A DNA stretch of 64,000 bases from Ruegeria lacuscaerulensis ITI-1157 (GCA_000161775.1 GG704596.1:1434907-1498906); one strand, 5' to 3'; positions 9,802-17,612 are shown, numbered from the stretch's first letter. The notes: generated by a model from the letters alone, not told the origin. Numbers and translations are program-made.

Positions 9802-9805
9802 CGGT

Positions 9806-11584
9806 TCAGGCTCCGCGTTGCGGTCTCATGTCAGCGGCGCTGATACCGGCCACGGCGACGGGTTTCTTCATCGCGTCGCGGCGGAACGGTTCGCCCAGTT
9901 CCTGGTTGATCAGGGCTTCGATCAGGGTGGTGATGCCGTTCTTCTGATCCTCGATCGCCTGCGCCAGGGCCGCGGTCAGCTCGTCCATGGTGCGGGCCAC
10001 CACACCTTTCAGGCCGCAAGCCTTCGCGATGCCGGCATAGGACACGTCGGTATCCAGCTCGGTGCCCACGAAATTGTCGTCGAACCACAGGGTCGAGTTG
10101 CGCTTTTCCGCGCCCCACTGATAATTGCGGAACACGATTTGGGTGATGGCGGGCCATTCTTCGCGGCCGATGGCGGTCAGCTCGTTCACCGCGATGCCGA
10201 ATGCGCCGTCGCCGGCGAAACCCACGACCGGCACGTCCGGGCAACCGATCTTGGCGCCGACGATGGCCGGCAGGCCATAGCCACAGGGGCCGAACAGGCC
10301 CGGCGCCAGGTATTTGCGGCCCGCTTCGAAAGACGGATAGGCGTTGCCGATGGCGCAGTTGTTGCCGATATCCGAGCTGATGATCGCCTCTTTCGGCAGG
10401 GCGGCCTGAATGGCGCGCCAGGCCATGCGGGGGCTCATCCAGTCGGGTTTGTCTGCACGGGCGCGCTGGTTCCAGGTGGTGCCCGGATCGTCTTCCTCGT
10501 GGTCCATGCTGCTGAGTTGCTGGGCCCAGCGCGATTTCTTTTCGGCGATTTTCGCCTTGCGTTCTTCGCGGCCTTCGTCGCCCGCGGTGTCGCTCAGTTG
10601 GCTCAGGATGCCGTTTGCCACCTTGGCCGCGTCACCCACGATGCCCACGCTGACCTTCTTGGTCAGGCCGATCCGGTCGGGGTTGATGTCGACCTGGATG
10701 ATCTTGGCGTCGGCGGGCCAGTATTCCATGCCATAGCCCGGCAGGGTCGAGAACGGGTTCAGCCGGGTGCCGAGGCACAGCACCACGTCGGCCTCCTTGA
10801 TCAGCTCCATCGCCGCCTTGGACCCGTTGTAGCCCAGCGGGCCGGCGAACAGAGGGTGGCTGCCGGGGAAGGCATCGTTGTGCTGGTAGCCCACGCAGAC
10901 CGGCGCATCCAGACGCTCGGCCAGCGCCTTCGAGGCCTCGATCCCGCCCTTGGACAGCACCACGCCGGCGCCGTTCAGGATCACCGGGTTCTTGGCGTTC
11001 GACAGCAGCTCGGCCGCCTGCGCCACGGCGGTTTCACCGCCAGCGGGGCGCTCGAACTCGACGATGGCGGGCAGTTCGATGTCGATCACCTGCGTCCAGT
11101 AGTCACGCGGGATGTTGATCTGGGCCGGGGCGCTGGCGCGCCGGGCCTTCATGATCACGCGGTTCAGAACCTCGGCCACGCGCGACGGATCGCGGACTTC
11201 TTCCTGATAGGCCACCATGTCCTCGAACAGTTTCATCTGCTCGACTTCCTGGAAGCCGCCCTGACCGATGGTCTTGTTCGCGGCCTGCGGGGTGACCAGC
11301 AGCAGCGGCGTGTGGTTCCAATAGGCGGTTTTCACGGCAGTGACGAAGTTGGTGATGCCGGGACCGTTCTGCGCGATCATCATCGACATCTTGCCGGTGG
11401 CGCGGGTATAGCCATCGGCCATCATGCCGGCGCTGCCTTCATGGGCGCAGTCCCAGAACGTGATCCCGGCCTTGGGGAACAGGTCCGAGATCGGCATCAT
11501 GGCCGAGCCGATGATCCCGAACGCATGTTCGATCCCGTGCATCTGAAGGGTTTTTACAAAGGCCTCTTCCGTGGTCATTTTCAT
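9806..11584 (-). CDS. xsc: Sulfoacetaldehyde acetyltransferase
   Basis: About 592 residues, a ThDP-dependent enzyme of the acetolactate-synthase superfamily. It starts MKMTTEEAFVKTLQMHGIEH and has the Xsc-type GSAMMPISDLFPKAGI and CAHEGSAGMMADGYTRA blocks. The C-terminal ThDP motif is GDGAFGIAVNELTAIGREEW ending in RNYQWGAEK. It cleaves sulfoacetaldehyde with phosphate to sulfite and acetyl phosphate, the central desulfonation step for taurine, isethionate and related sulfonates. The upstream in-frame extension to 11653 lacks family sequence. TauR-like direct repeats lie 84-116 bases upstream. Pta follows four bases after its stop. Confidence 0.97.
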   Translation of the reverse strand: MKMTTEEAFVKTLQMHGIEHAFGIIGSAMMPISDLFPKAGITFWDCAHEGSAGMMADGYTRATGKMSMMIAQNGPGITNFVTAVKTAYWNHTPLLLVTPQAANKTIGQGGFQEVEQMKLFEDMVAYQEEVRDPSRVAEVLNRVIMKARRASAPAQINIPRDYWTQVIDIELPAIVEFERPAGGETAVAQAAELLSNAKNPVILNGAGVVLSKGGIEASKALAERLDAPVCVGYQHNDAFPGSHPLFAGPLGYNGSKAAMELIKEADVVLCLGTRLNPFSTLPGYGMEYWPADAKIIQVDINPDRIGLTKKVSVGIVGDAAKVANGILSQLSDTAGDEGREERKAKIAEKKSRWAQQLSSMDHEEDDPGTTWNQRARADKPDWMSPRMAWRAIQAALPKEAIISSDIGNNCAIGNAYPSFEAGRKYLAPGLFGPCGYGLPAIVGAKIGCPDVPVVGFAGDGAFGIAVNELTAIGREEWPAITQIVFRNYQWGAEKRNSTLWFDDNFVGTELDTDVSYAGIAKACGLKGVVARTMDELTAALAQAIEDQKNGITTLIEALINQELGEPFRRDAMKKPVAVAGISAADMRPQRGA

Positions 11585-11667
11585 CTGGGCGATCTCCGAA
11601 CAGGGGTGAAACAGGCAGCCGTGCTGCCTGGGTTGCCATTGGTTTTGGCGCAATGCAGGTCGCCGGG

Positions 11668-11700
11668 TTAGGGCCAGTCTGGAGATCGGCTTAGGTCCAG
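11668..11700 (-). promoter_or_regulatory. Putative TauR operator upstream of xsc
   Basis: Read leftward, CTGGACCTAA (11700-11691) and CTGGCCCTAA (11677-11668) form a direct repeat with a 23-base period, about two helical turns. It lies between the tauR stop (11708) and the xsc start (11584). The same YTGGACYTAW pattern occurs twice upstream of tauR. Direct repeats with a CTGGAC core are what I recall for TauR of Rhodobacter capsulatus; binding here is inferred. Confidence 0.65.
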
Positions 11701-11707
11701 AGAGCTG

Positions 11708-13168
11708 TCAGGCCGCCTGGATGGCCGCTGCGATCTGTGCAATTCCCTCGGGGATGCGATCGGACGAGATCGAGGAGTAGCCCAGCCTGTAGAAGTTGCG
11801 CGGACGGTTCGGCCCGGAAAAGAACGGCGCGCCGGGCTCGATATGGACGCTCTGTTGCTGAAGCTGTCGGGCCAGATCGACCGTGTCCACATGATCGGGC
11901 GCCCGCATCCATATCGACGAACCGCCGAACACCCCGCGCCCGGCCACGGTCAGCCCGCACTGCTCGATGGCCTCTTCCATCGCCTCCCGCCGACGCAGCA
12001 GGGTCTTGGACATGCGACGGATCTGCGCGTCGTAGTGCCCCAGCGACAGGAAATAGGCCGCGGTGCGTTGGATGTGGCCCGGCGGATGCCGGAACACCAG
12101 CGACCGAAGGGCGCGCGCCTCGCGGATGAAGGCCTCGGACCCGACCATGTAGCCCAGACGCAGGCCCGGAAACAACGATTTGGAAAAACTGCCGACATAG
12201 ATCACGCGACCGTCCTTGTCCAAGGACTTGAGCGCCGGGGATGGGGCGCCCAGAAAGGCCATTTCGAATTCATAGTCGTCTTCGACGATCATCGCGTTCA
12301 GCGCGCGGGCGCGCTCCAGCAGGTCGTGGCGTCGCGCCACGGGCATGGTCGCCGTGGTGGGGCATTGGTGGCTGGGCGTGGTGTAGATCACGTCTGTGTC
12401 ATCAGGGATGGCGTCGGGCGGCAGCCCGTCCTGATCGACGCGCAGCGCGGTCATGGTGGCGTCCGAGCAGCGCAGCAATTCGTGCAGCGCGTAATAGCTG
12501 GGGTCTTCGATCGCGGCCTTGCGCCCATGCCCCAGCAGGATGCGTGAGGTCAGCCACAGCGCGTTCTGCGCGCCCAGCGTGATCAGGATTTCCTCGGGCC
12601 GGGCTGCGATGCCACGGCGCGGCAGCGTATGGCGGGCGATGAATTCGACCAGCAGTGGGTCGTCCTGATCCACATAGTCGCCGGTCAGGGAATCGAAATC
12701 CTTGTGCCCCAGCGCCCGCACCGCGCAAAGCCGCCAGTTGGCGTGGTCGAACAGGGTGCGGTCGGGCTGACCGTAGATGAACGGATAGCGGTAGTCCCGC
12801 CAGTCCTGCGGTTTGGTCAGAACGTCGCCGTCCGAAAACCGGCGGGCCAGCGCCCTGTCCCAGTCGACGGTCTCGGTGCTGCGCTGGACGGGCGTGTATT
12901 TCGGCGGCACCGGAGCGTTCTCGGACACATAGTAGCCCGATCGCCCCCGGGCCGTCAGATAGTCATTCGCCAGCAGCTCGGTATAGGCCAGCGTCACGGT
13001 AATGCGGCTGACGCCCAGATGGGCAGCCAGCTTGCGCGACGAGGGCAGCTTTTCGCCTACGTGAAACCGCCCCGACAGGATGCCTTCGGCGATCATCTGC
13101 TGGATCTGCGCCTGCAGCGTGCCTTGCCCGTCCGGTTTCAGAAAGAAGGTATCAACCGAAATCCCCAT
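11708..13168 (-). CDS. tauR: MocR/GntR-family regulator TauR (taurine-responsive activator)
   Basis: A 486-residue MocR-type regulator. An N-terminal GntR winged helix (SGRFHVGEKLPSSRKLAAHL, SRITVTLAYTELLANDYL; about residues 15-85) is joined by a linker to an aminotransferase-I-like domain. That domain contains the PLP-lysine region SFSKSLFPGLRLGYMVG. In this family PLP is a cofactor for sensing, not for catalysis. Adjacency to xsc-pta-soeABC and the shared direct repeats make TauR the best name. It should activate the downstream genes in the presence of taurine. Its gene is divergent from an ArsR-type gene across 128 bases. Confidence 0.88.
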   Translation of the reverse strand: MGISVDTFFLKPDGQGTLQAQIQQMIAEGILSGRFHVGEKLPSSRKLAAHLGVSRITVTLAYTELLANDYLTARGRSGYYVSENAPVPPKYTPVQRSTETVDWDRALARRFSDGDVLTKPQDWRDYRYPFIYGQPDRTLFDHANWRLCAVRALGHKDFDSLTGDYVDQDDPLLVEFIARHTLPRRGIAARPEEILITLGAQNALWLTSRILLGHGRKAAIEDPSYYALHELLRCSDATMTALRVDQDGLPPDAIPDDTDVIYTTPSHQCPTTATMPVARRHDLLERARALNAMIVEDDYEFEMAFLGAPSPALKSLDKDGRVIYVGSFSKSLFPGLRLGYMVGSEAFIREARALRSLVFRHPPGHIQRTAAYFLSLGHYDAQIRRMSKTLLRRREAMEEAIEQCGLTVAGRGVFGGSSIWMRAPDHVDTVDLARQLQQQSVHIEPGAPFFSGPNRPRNFYRLGYSSISSDRIPEGIAQIAAAIQAA

Positions 13169-13181
13169 GCCTCGTTATAGA

Positions 13182-13227
13182 TTGGACCTAAGTTGGGGGC
13201 AATCTGGACTTATTGCCGATTGGCAAT
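13182..13227. promoter_or_regulatory. TauR-like direct repeats and an adjoining palindrome in the tauR/arsR gap
   Basis: TTGGACCTAA (13182-13191) and CTGGACTTAT (13204-13213) are direct repeats with a 22-base period, matching the pair upstream of xsc. Overlapping the second is the palindrome ATTGCC-GATT-GGCAAT (13212-13227), with a further GGCAATCT at 13198-13205 and 13222-13229. Autoregulation of tauR is the simplest reading. The palindrome may serve a second protein. Confidence 0.55.
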
Positions 13228-13236
13228 CTTTTGATG

Positions 13237-13281
13237 TTGACATGGTTCAGATGAGGAGACTATTAAACTAGATAACTAGTT
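13237..13281 (+). promoter_or_regulatory. Promoter and palindromic operator of the arsR-like gene
   Basis: TTGACA (13237-13242), 18 bases, then TATTAA (13261-13266) resembles a sigma-70 promoter. AACTAG-ATAA-CTAGTT (13266-13281) is a perfect 6-base-arm palindrome that begins in the -10 box and covers the predicted transcription start. This is the classic position for an autorepressing ArsR operator. Confidence 0.65.
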
Positions 13282-13296
13282 ATGTAGAGTGGATGA

Positions 13297-13605
13297 ATGT
13301 GGGAAAAAGCGGCCGCAGGGTTCTCGGCCATGGGTTCCGAAGCCCGTCTGCAGGTGCTCAAGACCCTGGTGCGGGCGGGCAGCGACGGTTTGACCGTCGG
13401 AGAAATCCAGAGCCGGACCGGTATCGCCCCGTCGACCCTGGCCCATCACCTGAGGTTTCTGGCGGCCGGTGGCGTCGTGGAACAGGAAAAGGTGGGGCGC
13501 ACCACGATCAACCGGGCGTGTTTTGACGAGTTGAAAAACCTCGCGCAGTTCATTCTCAGCGAATGCTGCGCGGACCAGAAGGGAAGGGCCGCCAACGATG
13601 GCTGA
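13297..13605 (+). CDS. ArsR/SmtB-family regulator with C-terminal cysteine pair
   Basis: 102 residues with a winged helix-turn-helix: TVGEIQSRTGIAPSTLAHHL is the helix-turn-helix and GVVEQEKVGRTTINRA the wing. The classical ELCVCDL metal site of alpha-3 is missing. Cysteines are Cys75 in the wing/alpha-5 junction and a vicinal pair Cys90-Cys91 near the C-terminus. A C-terminal pair recalls the Acidithiobacillus-type ArsR, so thiophilic metalloid sensing is plausible. It overlaps the permease gene by eight bases and should repress this two-gene operon through the palindrome at 13266. Confidence 0.85.
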   Translation: MWEKAAAGFSAMGSEARLQVLKTLVRAGSDGLTVGEIQSRTGIAPSTLAHHLRFLAAGGVVEQEKVGRTTINRACFDELKNLAQFILSECCADQKGRAANDG

Positions 13606-14629
13606 CTTGACGCAAACCCCCAAGGTGGTGGGCAGGAGCCTGACCGAATATGTGAAAACCCCGTGGGCGCTGATCGTGGCGATCCTGGCCTTGGTTGCCG
13701 TGCTGGACCCGGGCAATTGGGTCAACGTGGTCAGCTTTGCGGGCAAGGCGCTGGCGCATACTGGGCAGTATATCCTGTTCGCGGTGCTGCTGCTGTCGTA
13801 TCTCAAGGCGACGGGGGCGGAAACGATGGTGGCCCGCGCCTTCGAGGGGCGTGAAACCCGGATGATCTTTCTGGCCGCCCTGTTCGGCGGGCTGGCGCCG
13901 TTCTGTTCCTGCGAGGTGATCCCCTTCATCGCAGGGCTTCTGGCGCTGGGCGCGCCCTTGTCGGCGGTGATGGCCTTCTGGCTCAGCTCGCCTCTGATCG
14001 ACCCGCCGACCCTGCTGATCACCGCCGGTGCGCTGGGTTGGCCTTTTGCCATCGGCAAGGCCGTGGCGGCCGTGGCCCTGGGCCTGTTCGGAGGCTTCGC
14101 CGTGCGCTTTGCGATGCGCCGGGGGGCGTTCGCCCGGCCGCTGCGCCGCTACGAGCCCGCAGGGTGCTGCGGCTGCAGACCCAAGCAGGACGAAAAGCCC
14201 GTGTGGAAGTTCTGGCAAGTGCCCGAGCGCCGCGCCCGGTTCCGGGCCGAGTTCGTGCAGAATGCCCTGTTCCTTCTGAAATGGATGGCCTTTGCCTATG
14301 TGCTCGAGGCGCTGCTGGTCAGCTATGTTCCGGCGGACCTGATCGCGCGCGCGGTCGGGGGCGAGGGCGTGGTTCCGATCGTGATCGCGGCTTTCGTGGG
14401 CATGCCGGCCTATCTGAACTCGTATGTCGCGCCGCCGCTGCTGGCCGGGCTGATGGATCAAGGGATGAGCGCAGGCGCGGCCATGTCGTTCATGATCGCG
14501 GGGGCCGTCAGCTCGATCCCGGCCATGGCGGCGGTCTGGTCGCTGGTCAAGCCGCGTGTTTTCGCGGCCTATCTGGGCCTTGGCATCAGCGGCGCAATCG
14601 CGGCCGGCATCCTGTTCCAGATGATGTGA
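13598..14629 (+). CDS. ArsP-like permease (UPF0718/DUF318 family)
   Basis: 343 residues with about eight hydrophobic segments. It carries the family hallmark GGLAPFCSCEVIPFIAGLLA near residue 95 and a second hydrophobic half ending in AGAVSSIPAMAAVWSLVKP. A cytoplasmic loop holds CCGCRPKQ (about residues 188-195). Members of this family include ArsP, which exports trivalent organoarsenicals; many others have no known substrate. It is co-transcribed with the ArsR-type gene, which supports a detoxification role. Location beside the sulfonate cluster raises the alternative that it exports a sulfur compound, but nothing in the sequence shows this. Confidence 0.8.
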   Translation: MADLTQTPKVVGRSLTEYVKTPWALIVAILALVAVLDPGNWVNVVSFAGKALAHTGQYILFAVLLLSYLKATGAETMVARAFEGRETRMIFLAALFGGLAPFCSCEVIPFIAGLLALGAPLSAVMAFWLSSPLIDPPTLLITAGALGWPFAIGKAVAAVALGLFGGFAVRFAMRRGAFARPLRRYEPAGCCGCRPKQDEKPVWKFWQVPERRARFRAEFVQNALFLLKWMAFAYVLEALLVSYVPADLIARAVGGEGVVPIVIAAFVGMPAYLNSYVAPPLLAGLMDQGMSAGAAMSFMIAGAVSSIPAMAAVWSLVKPRVFAAYLGLGISGAIAAGILFQMM

Positions 14630-14634
14630 AACAC

Positions 14635-14663
14635 ATGCCACCCGGCGATTGTACGGGTGGCAT
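14635..14663. terminator. Perfect 10-base hairpin after the permease gene
   Basis: ATGCCACCCG (14635-14644) pairs exactly with CGGGTGGCAT (14654-14663) across a 9-base loop, in the 48-base gap between convergent genes. It lacks a T-run. Confidence 0.55.
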
Positions 14664-14677
14664 GCCCCGCTGGCGGA

Positions 14678-15067
14678 TCAGCTGCCCGCGCAATATTTCG
14701 GCAGCTTGAACCGGTAACGCGGTTCGCCGGTATCGACGTAGACGCGCTTTTCGATGCAGGCGGTCGTGCCGACGGTCTGAGCGATCGGGGCCTCGGTCGC
14801 CGTGATCGAGGCGGCAGACCCATCCGGCAGGCGCACCGAAGCAATCACCCCGTTCTTCAGGTTCCCGTTGATCGGTGTGGCCGACAGGACCGGCACGGTC
14901 AGGAAGGCCTCGTGTTCATGCCTGCCGTCACCGTTCAGCAACAGCAAGGCCGCCGCCACTCCGATGACGCCGACGCCGCCAAGAATGACCAGCCCCTTGG
15001 TTTTCATGAAAGCGTAGATCGAAACCGCGCGATGCGGCCCAACGACTTTGGACAGTATGTTCAGCAT
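14678..15067 (-). CDS. Hypothetical membrane-anchored protein
   Basis: About 129 residues if it starts at MLNILSKVVG (15067). One hydrophobic segment, GLVILGGVGVIGVAAALLLL (about residues 25-44), is followed by a region of roughly 85 residues, probably periplasmic, with two cysteines (TTACIEK and PKYCAGS) that could form a disulfide. I do not recognise the family. It may be a single-pass protein exposed outside the membrane. A shorter form starting MKTKGLVILGG is possible. It lies 54 bases downstream of trcR, behind a good terminator, so it probably has its own promoter. Confidence 0.7.
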   Translation of the reverse strand: MLNILSKVVGPHRAVSIYAFMKTKGLVILGGVGVIGVAAALLLLNGDGRHEHEAFLTVPVLSATPINGNLKNGVIASVRLPDGSAASITATEAPIAQTVGTTACIEKRVYVDTGEPRYRFKLPKYCAGS

Positions 15068-15081
15068 GATCCGTTCCGATG

Positions 15082-15112
15082 AAAAAGGCCCCGTACCTGC
15101 GCGGTCGGGGCC
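15082..15112 (-). terminator. Intrinsic terminator of trcR
   Basis: Read leftward: GGCCCCG, 12-base loop, CGGGGCC, then TTTTT (15086-15082). It lies just after the trcR stop at 15122. Confidence 0.8.
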
Positions 15113-15121
15113 CAAGCCAGC

Positions 15122-15877
15122 TTAACTGCGAAGATCGTCCTCTTCGTCTTCTTCGGCGCCCCCTTTGGGCAGGTTGAAGAAGCTGTCGGCATCGACGATC
15201 GGCTCGGCGTCTTTCTCGTCGTCATCGGACAGCGAGAAGGTTTCCAGCCCCTCGATCGCCGTGGGGATCTTGGGCGCGGCGTCCATTTCCAGCGACTGTT
15301 CGGTCGAGACCAGCTTGCGGCGCTCGTCATCGCTCATCACGCCGCCTTCGGCAGCCTTCTTGGCGGCGGCCTTCTGAACGGCGGCATCCAGTTCGGACTG
15401 TTTGCACAGGCCCAGTGCCACCGGATCGATCGGCTGCATGTTGGCGATGTTCCAGTGGGTGCGCTCGCGGATCGACTGGATCGTGGGCTTGGTGGTGCCG
15501 ACCAGCTTGGCGATCTGACCGTCGGAAAGCTCGGGGTGGAACTTGACCAGCCACAGGATCGCGTTGGGCCGGTCCTGACGCTTGGACAGCGGGGTATAGC
15601 GCGGGCCGCGGCGTTTTTCCTCGCCGGCGGCGGCAGGGTTGAACTTCAGCTTCAGCTTGTGCAGCGGATCCTTCTCGGCCTTGTCGATCTCTTCCTGGGT
15701 CAGCTGGTTGTTGGCGATCGGGTCGAACCCTTTGACGCCCACGGCCACGTCGCCATCGGCAATGCCCTGAATTTCCAGCTCGTGCATGCCCACGAAATCC
15801 GCGATCTGCTTGAAGCTGATCGTGGTATTGTCCACCAGCCAAACGGCGGTCGCCTTTGCCATCAACGGTTTTGCCAT
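15122..15877 (-). CDS. trcR: TrcR/DUF1013 cell-cycle transcriptional regulator
   Basis: 251 residues. The N-terminal half contains KATAVWLVDNTTISFKQIAD and MHELEIQGIADGDVAVGV. The central KRQDRPNAILWLVKFHPEL and LVGTTKPTIQSIRERTHW form a helix-turn-helix-like core typical of DUF1013. The C-terminus is acidic and low in complexity (runs of D and E). Homologues are conserved through alphaproteobacteria, where the protein is described as a regulator bound to RNA polymerase and tied to the cell cycle. It is transcribed divergently from the RNase T2 gene. Confidence 0.88.
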   Translation of the reverse strand: MAKPLMAKATAVWLVDNTTISFKQIADFVGMHELEIQGIADGDVAVGVKGFDPIANNQLTQEEIDKAEKDPLHKLKLKFNPAAAGEEKRRGPRYTPLSKRQDRPNAILWLVKFHPELSDGQIAKLVGTTKPTIQSIRERTHWNIANMQPIDPVALGLCKQSELDAAVQKAAAKKAAEGGVMSDDERRKLVSTEQSLEMDAAPKIPTAIEGLETFSLSDDDEKDAEPIVDADSFFNLPKGGAEEDEEDDLRS

Positions 15878-16007
15878 CAGCCCGTCTCCTTTGAATACAT
15901 CTGTCCCGTCGCCGGAATTCGGCGGCCCCGAGATCTTGGGGCAGGTTTCCGTTGTCGGGGAACTTGGGGCGTATATAGTCTCGCGAAAGCCAGAAGGGAA
16001 GAGGCGA

Positions 16008-16649
16008 ATGCGTCGGGCGGTTTTGGGGTTGATTGTGTGGATCTGCGGCGCCGGGGCTGCGCTGGCCGATGGCGAAAAGCCGGGCGCGTTCGACTATTAC
16101 GTGTTGTCGCTCAGTTGGTCGCCCAACTGGTGCGCCCGCGAGGGCGACGCGCGCCGATCGGATCAATGCGATGCCCGCCATGATCACGGCTGGATTCTGC
16201 ACGGGTTGTGGCCGCAGTATCATCGGGGCTGGCCCTCTTACTGCCCGACCCCCAAGGCACCGCCCTCCCGCGGCATGACCCGGCAAATGCAAGATATTCA
16301 GGGAAGTTCCGGCCTGGCCTGGCACCAATGGAAGAAACATGGCACCTGTTCGGGCCTGTCTGCAGCGGATTATTTTGCGCTGTCTCGGCAGGCGTATGAA
16401 AGGATTGCCCGACCGCCGGTGTTCCGCAAGCTGGGCAAGACGGTGAAGCTGCCGGCGCGCGTGGTCGAGGACGCCTTCATCCAGGCCAATCCCGGGCTGG
16501 AGCCTGACATGATCACGGTCACCTGCCGCGACGGGTACATCGAAGAGGTGCGCATCTGCCTGTCACGGGATCTGGACCCGGTTCCCTGCGGACAGGACGT
16601 GATCCGGGACTGCGCCGCGTCGGACGCAGTGTTCGATCCGATTCGCTAG
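16008..16649 (+). CDS. Secreted ribonuclease T2 family protein
   Basis: 213 residues with an N-terminal signal peptide (MRRAVLGLIVWICGAGAALA). The first active-site block is HGWILHGLWPQYH (catalytic His65) and the second is AWHQWKKHGTCSG (His111). Four or more paired cysteines fit the disulfide-rich T2 fold. The product should degrade RNA in the periplasm or outside the cell to 2',3'-cyclic phosphates. The residue equivalent to the usual active-site Glu (HEWxKHGTC) is Gln107. Its stop overlaps the stop of the next, convergent gene by four bases. Confidence 0.88.
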   Translation: MRRAVLGLIVWICGAGAALADGEKPGAFDYYVLSLSWSPNWCAREGDARRSDQCDARHDHGWILHGLWPQYHRGWPSYCPTPKAPPSRGMTRQMQDIQGSSGLAWHQWKKHGTCSGLSAADYFALSRQAYERIARPPVFRKLGKTVKLPARVVEDAFIQANPGLEPDMITVTCRDGYIEEVRICLSRDLDPVPCGQDVIRDCAASDAVFDPIR

Positions 16650-17029
16650 AGCGTCTTGTTCTGGCAGTCCCGTGCATAGTCCAGCGCCTTGGCGGTGCCG
16701 TTCAGGCCGATCGCCAGAACCTGCTGGCCCGCCGGGTTATACACCGTCAACGTCTTGTTCCGGGCGATGGCATTGACGAAGTCCGGGTCGGTGAAGAACA
16801 CGGTCGCGCCCGGCACCCGATCCTGCTCGAACCCGATGGCGGCGGCGTCAAAGCTCTTGCCGTCCAGCTCGAACCTGATCGGATAGGATTTGCCGGGCTC
16901 GATGTCGCCCCAACCCTTGTGGAAAACGGTGAAATAGCCCCGATTGTCCAGCGCGTCATAGCCCAGCCGCACCACGGATAGATCCTGCTGGGTTTTGCCA
17001 GCGGAGAGTGTCGCGCTATGTGCGAGCAT
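16646..17029 (-). CDS. Hypothetical protein (small conserved soluble or secreted domain)
   Basis: About 127 residues from the ATG at 17029; a TTG lies immediately before it and an in-frame stop closes the frame 18 bases further up. The sequence has short beta-strand-like segments (GYFTVFHKGWGDIEPGKSYP, then IRFELDG, TLTVYNPAGQQVLAI) and a single cysteine near the C-terminus. It has no clear signal peptide, which is odd because homologous-looking proteins in related bacteria, as I recall, usually carry one; the 5' end may be lost. I cannot assign a function. It converges on the RNase T2 gene with a four-base stop overlap. Confidence 0.6.
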   Translation of the reverse strand: MLAHSATLSAGKTQQDLSVVRLGYDALDNRGYFTVFHKGWGDIEPGKSYPIRFELDGKSFDAAAIGFEQDRVPGATVFFTDPDFVNAIARNKTLTVYNPAGQQVLAIGLNGTAKALDYARDCQNKTL

Positions 17030-17114
17030 CAAACCGGCTCTGGCTTTTCAAGCCGGCGCTTGTAATTCGGATGCCGCTAAATACCTTCCGCCCCACAGAC
17101 CAAGGAGCTAAACA

Positions 17115-17612
17115 ATGCCTCAACATCCAAGAACGTTCTCTCACATCGGTTTGTCCGTTCCAAACGTTGACGAAGCCGTGAAGTTCTATTCCGAAGTCAT
17201 GGGTTTCTACGTGATCATGCCGCCAACCGACGTGGTCGAGGATGACACGGACATTGGCGTGATGTGCACTGACGTTTTTGGCCCGAACTGGAAAAAACTG
17301 CGTATCGCGCATCTTGCAACCGCCGACCGGATTGGCTTCGAGCTTTTTGAGTTTGACGGGAACCACGCGCCGGACAACAATATCGACTTTCGCAAGCATG
17401 GTACGTTCCATTTCTGCGTTCAGGATCCTGACGTCGAAGGCTTGGTGGAAAAAATCGTGGCGGCCGGCGGAAAACAACGCATGCCTATCCGATACTACTA
17501 CCCCGGCGAGAAACCCTACCGCATGGTTTATGTCGAAGATCCCTTTGGCATCGTCTTCGAGATCTACAGCCATTCTTACGAATTGACCTACTCGTCGGGT
17601 GCCTACACCTGA
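17115..17612 (+). CDS. VOC superfamily (glyoxalase/dioxygenase-like) protein
   Basis: 165 residues with two betaalphabetabetabeta units. FSHIGLSVPNVDEAVKFYSE opens the first and TFHFCVQDPDVEGLVEKIVA the second; DPFGIVFEIYSH closes it. Candidate metal ligands are His10, the Glu in GFELFEF, the His in GTFHF and the Glu in VFEIYS. The reaction is unknown; it could be a lactoylglutathione lyase-like or ring-cleavage-type enzyme. The gene is visibly lower in GC (about half) and uses more A/T-ending codons than its neighbours, suggesting recent acquisition. It stands alone and converges on recR. Confidence 0.8.
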   Translation: MPQHPRTFSHIGLSVPNVDEAVKFYSEVMGFYVIMPPTDVVEDDTDIGVMCTDVFGPNWKKLRIAHLATADRIGFELFEFDGNHAPDNNIDFRKHGTFHFCVQDPDVEGLVEKIVAAGGKQRMPIRYYYPGEKPYRMVYVEDPFGIVFEIYSHSYELTYSSGAYT

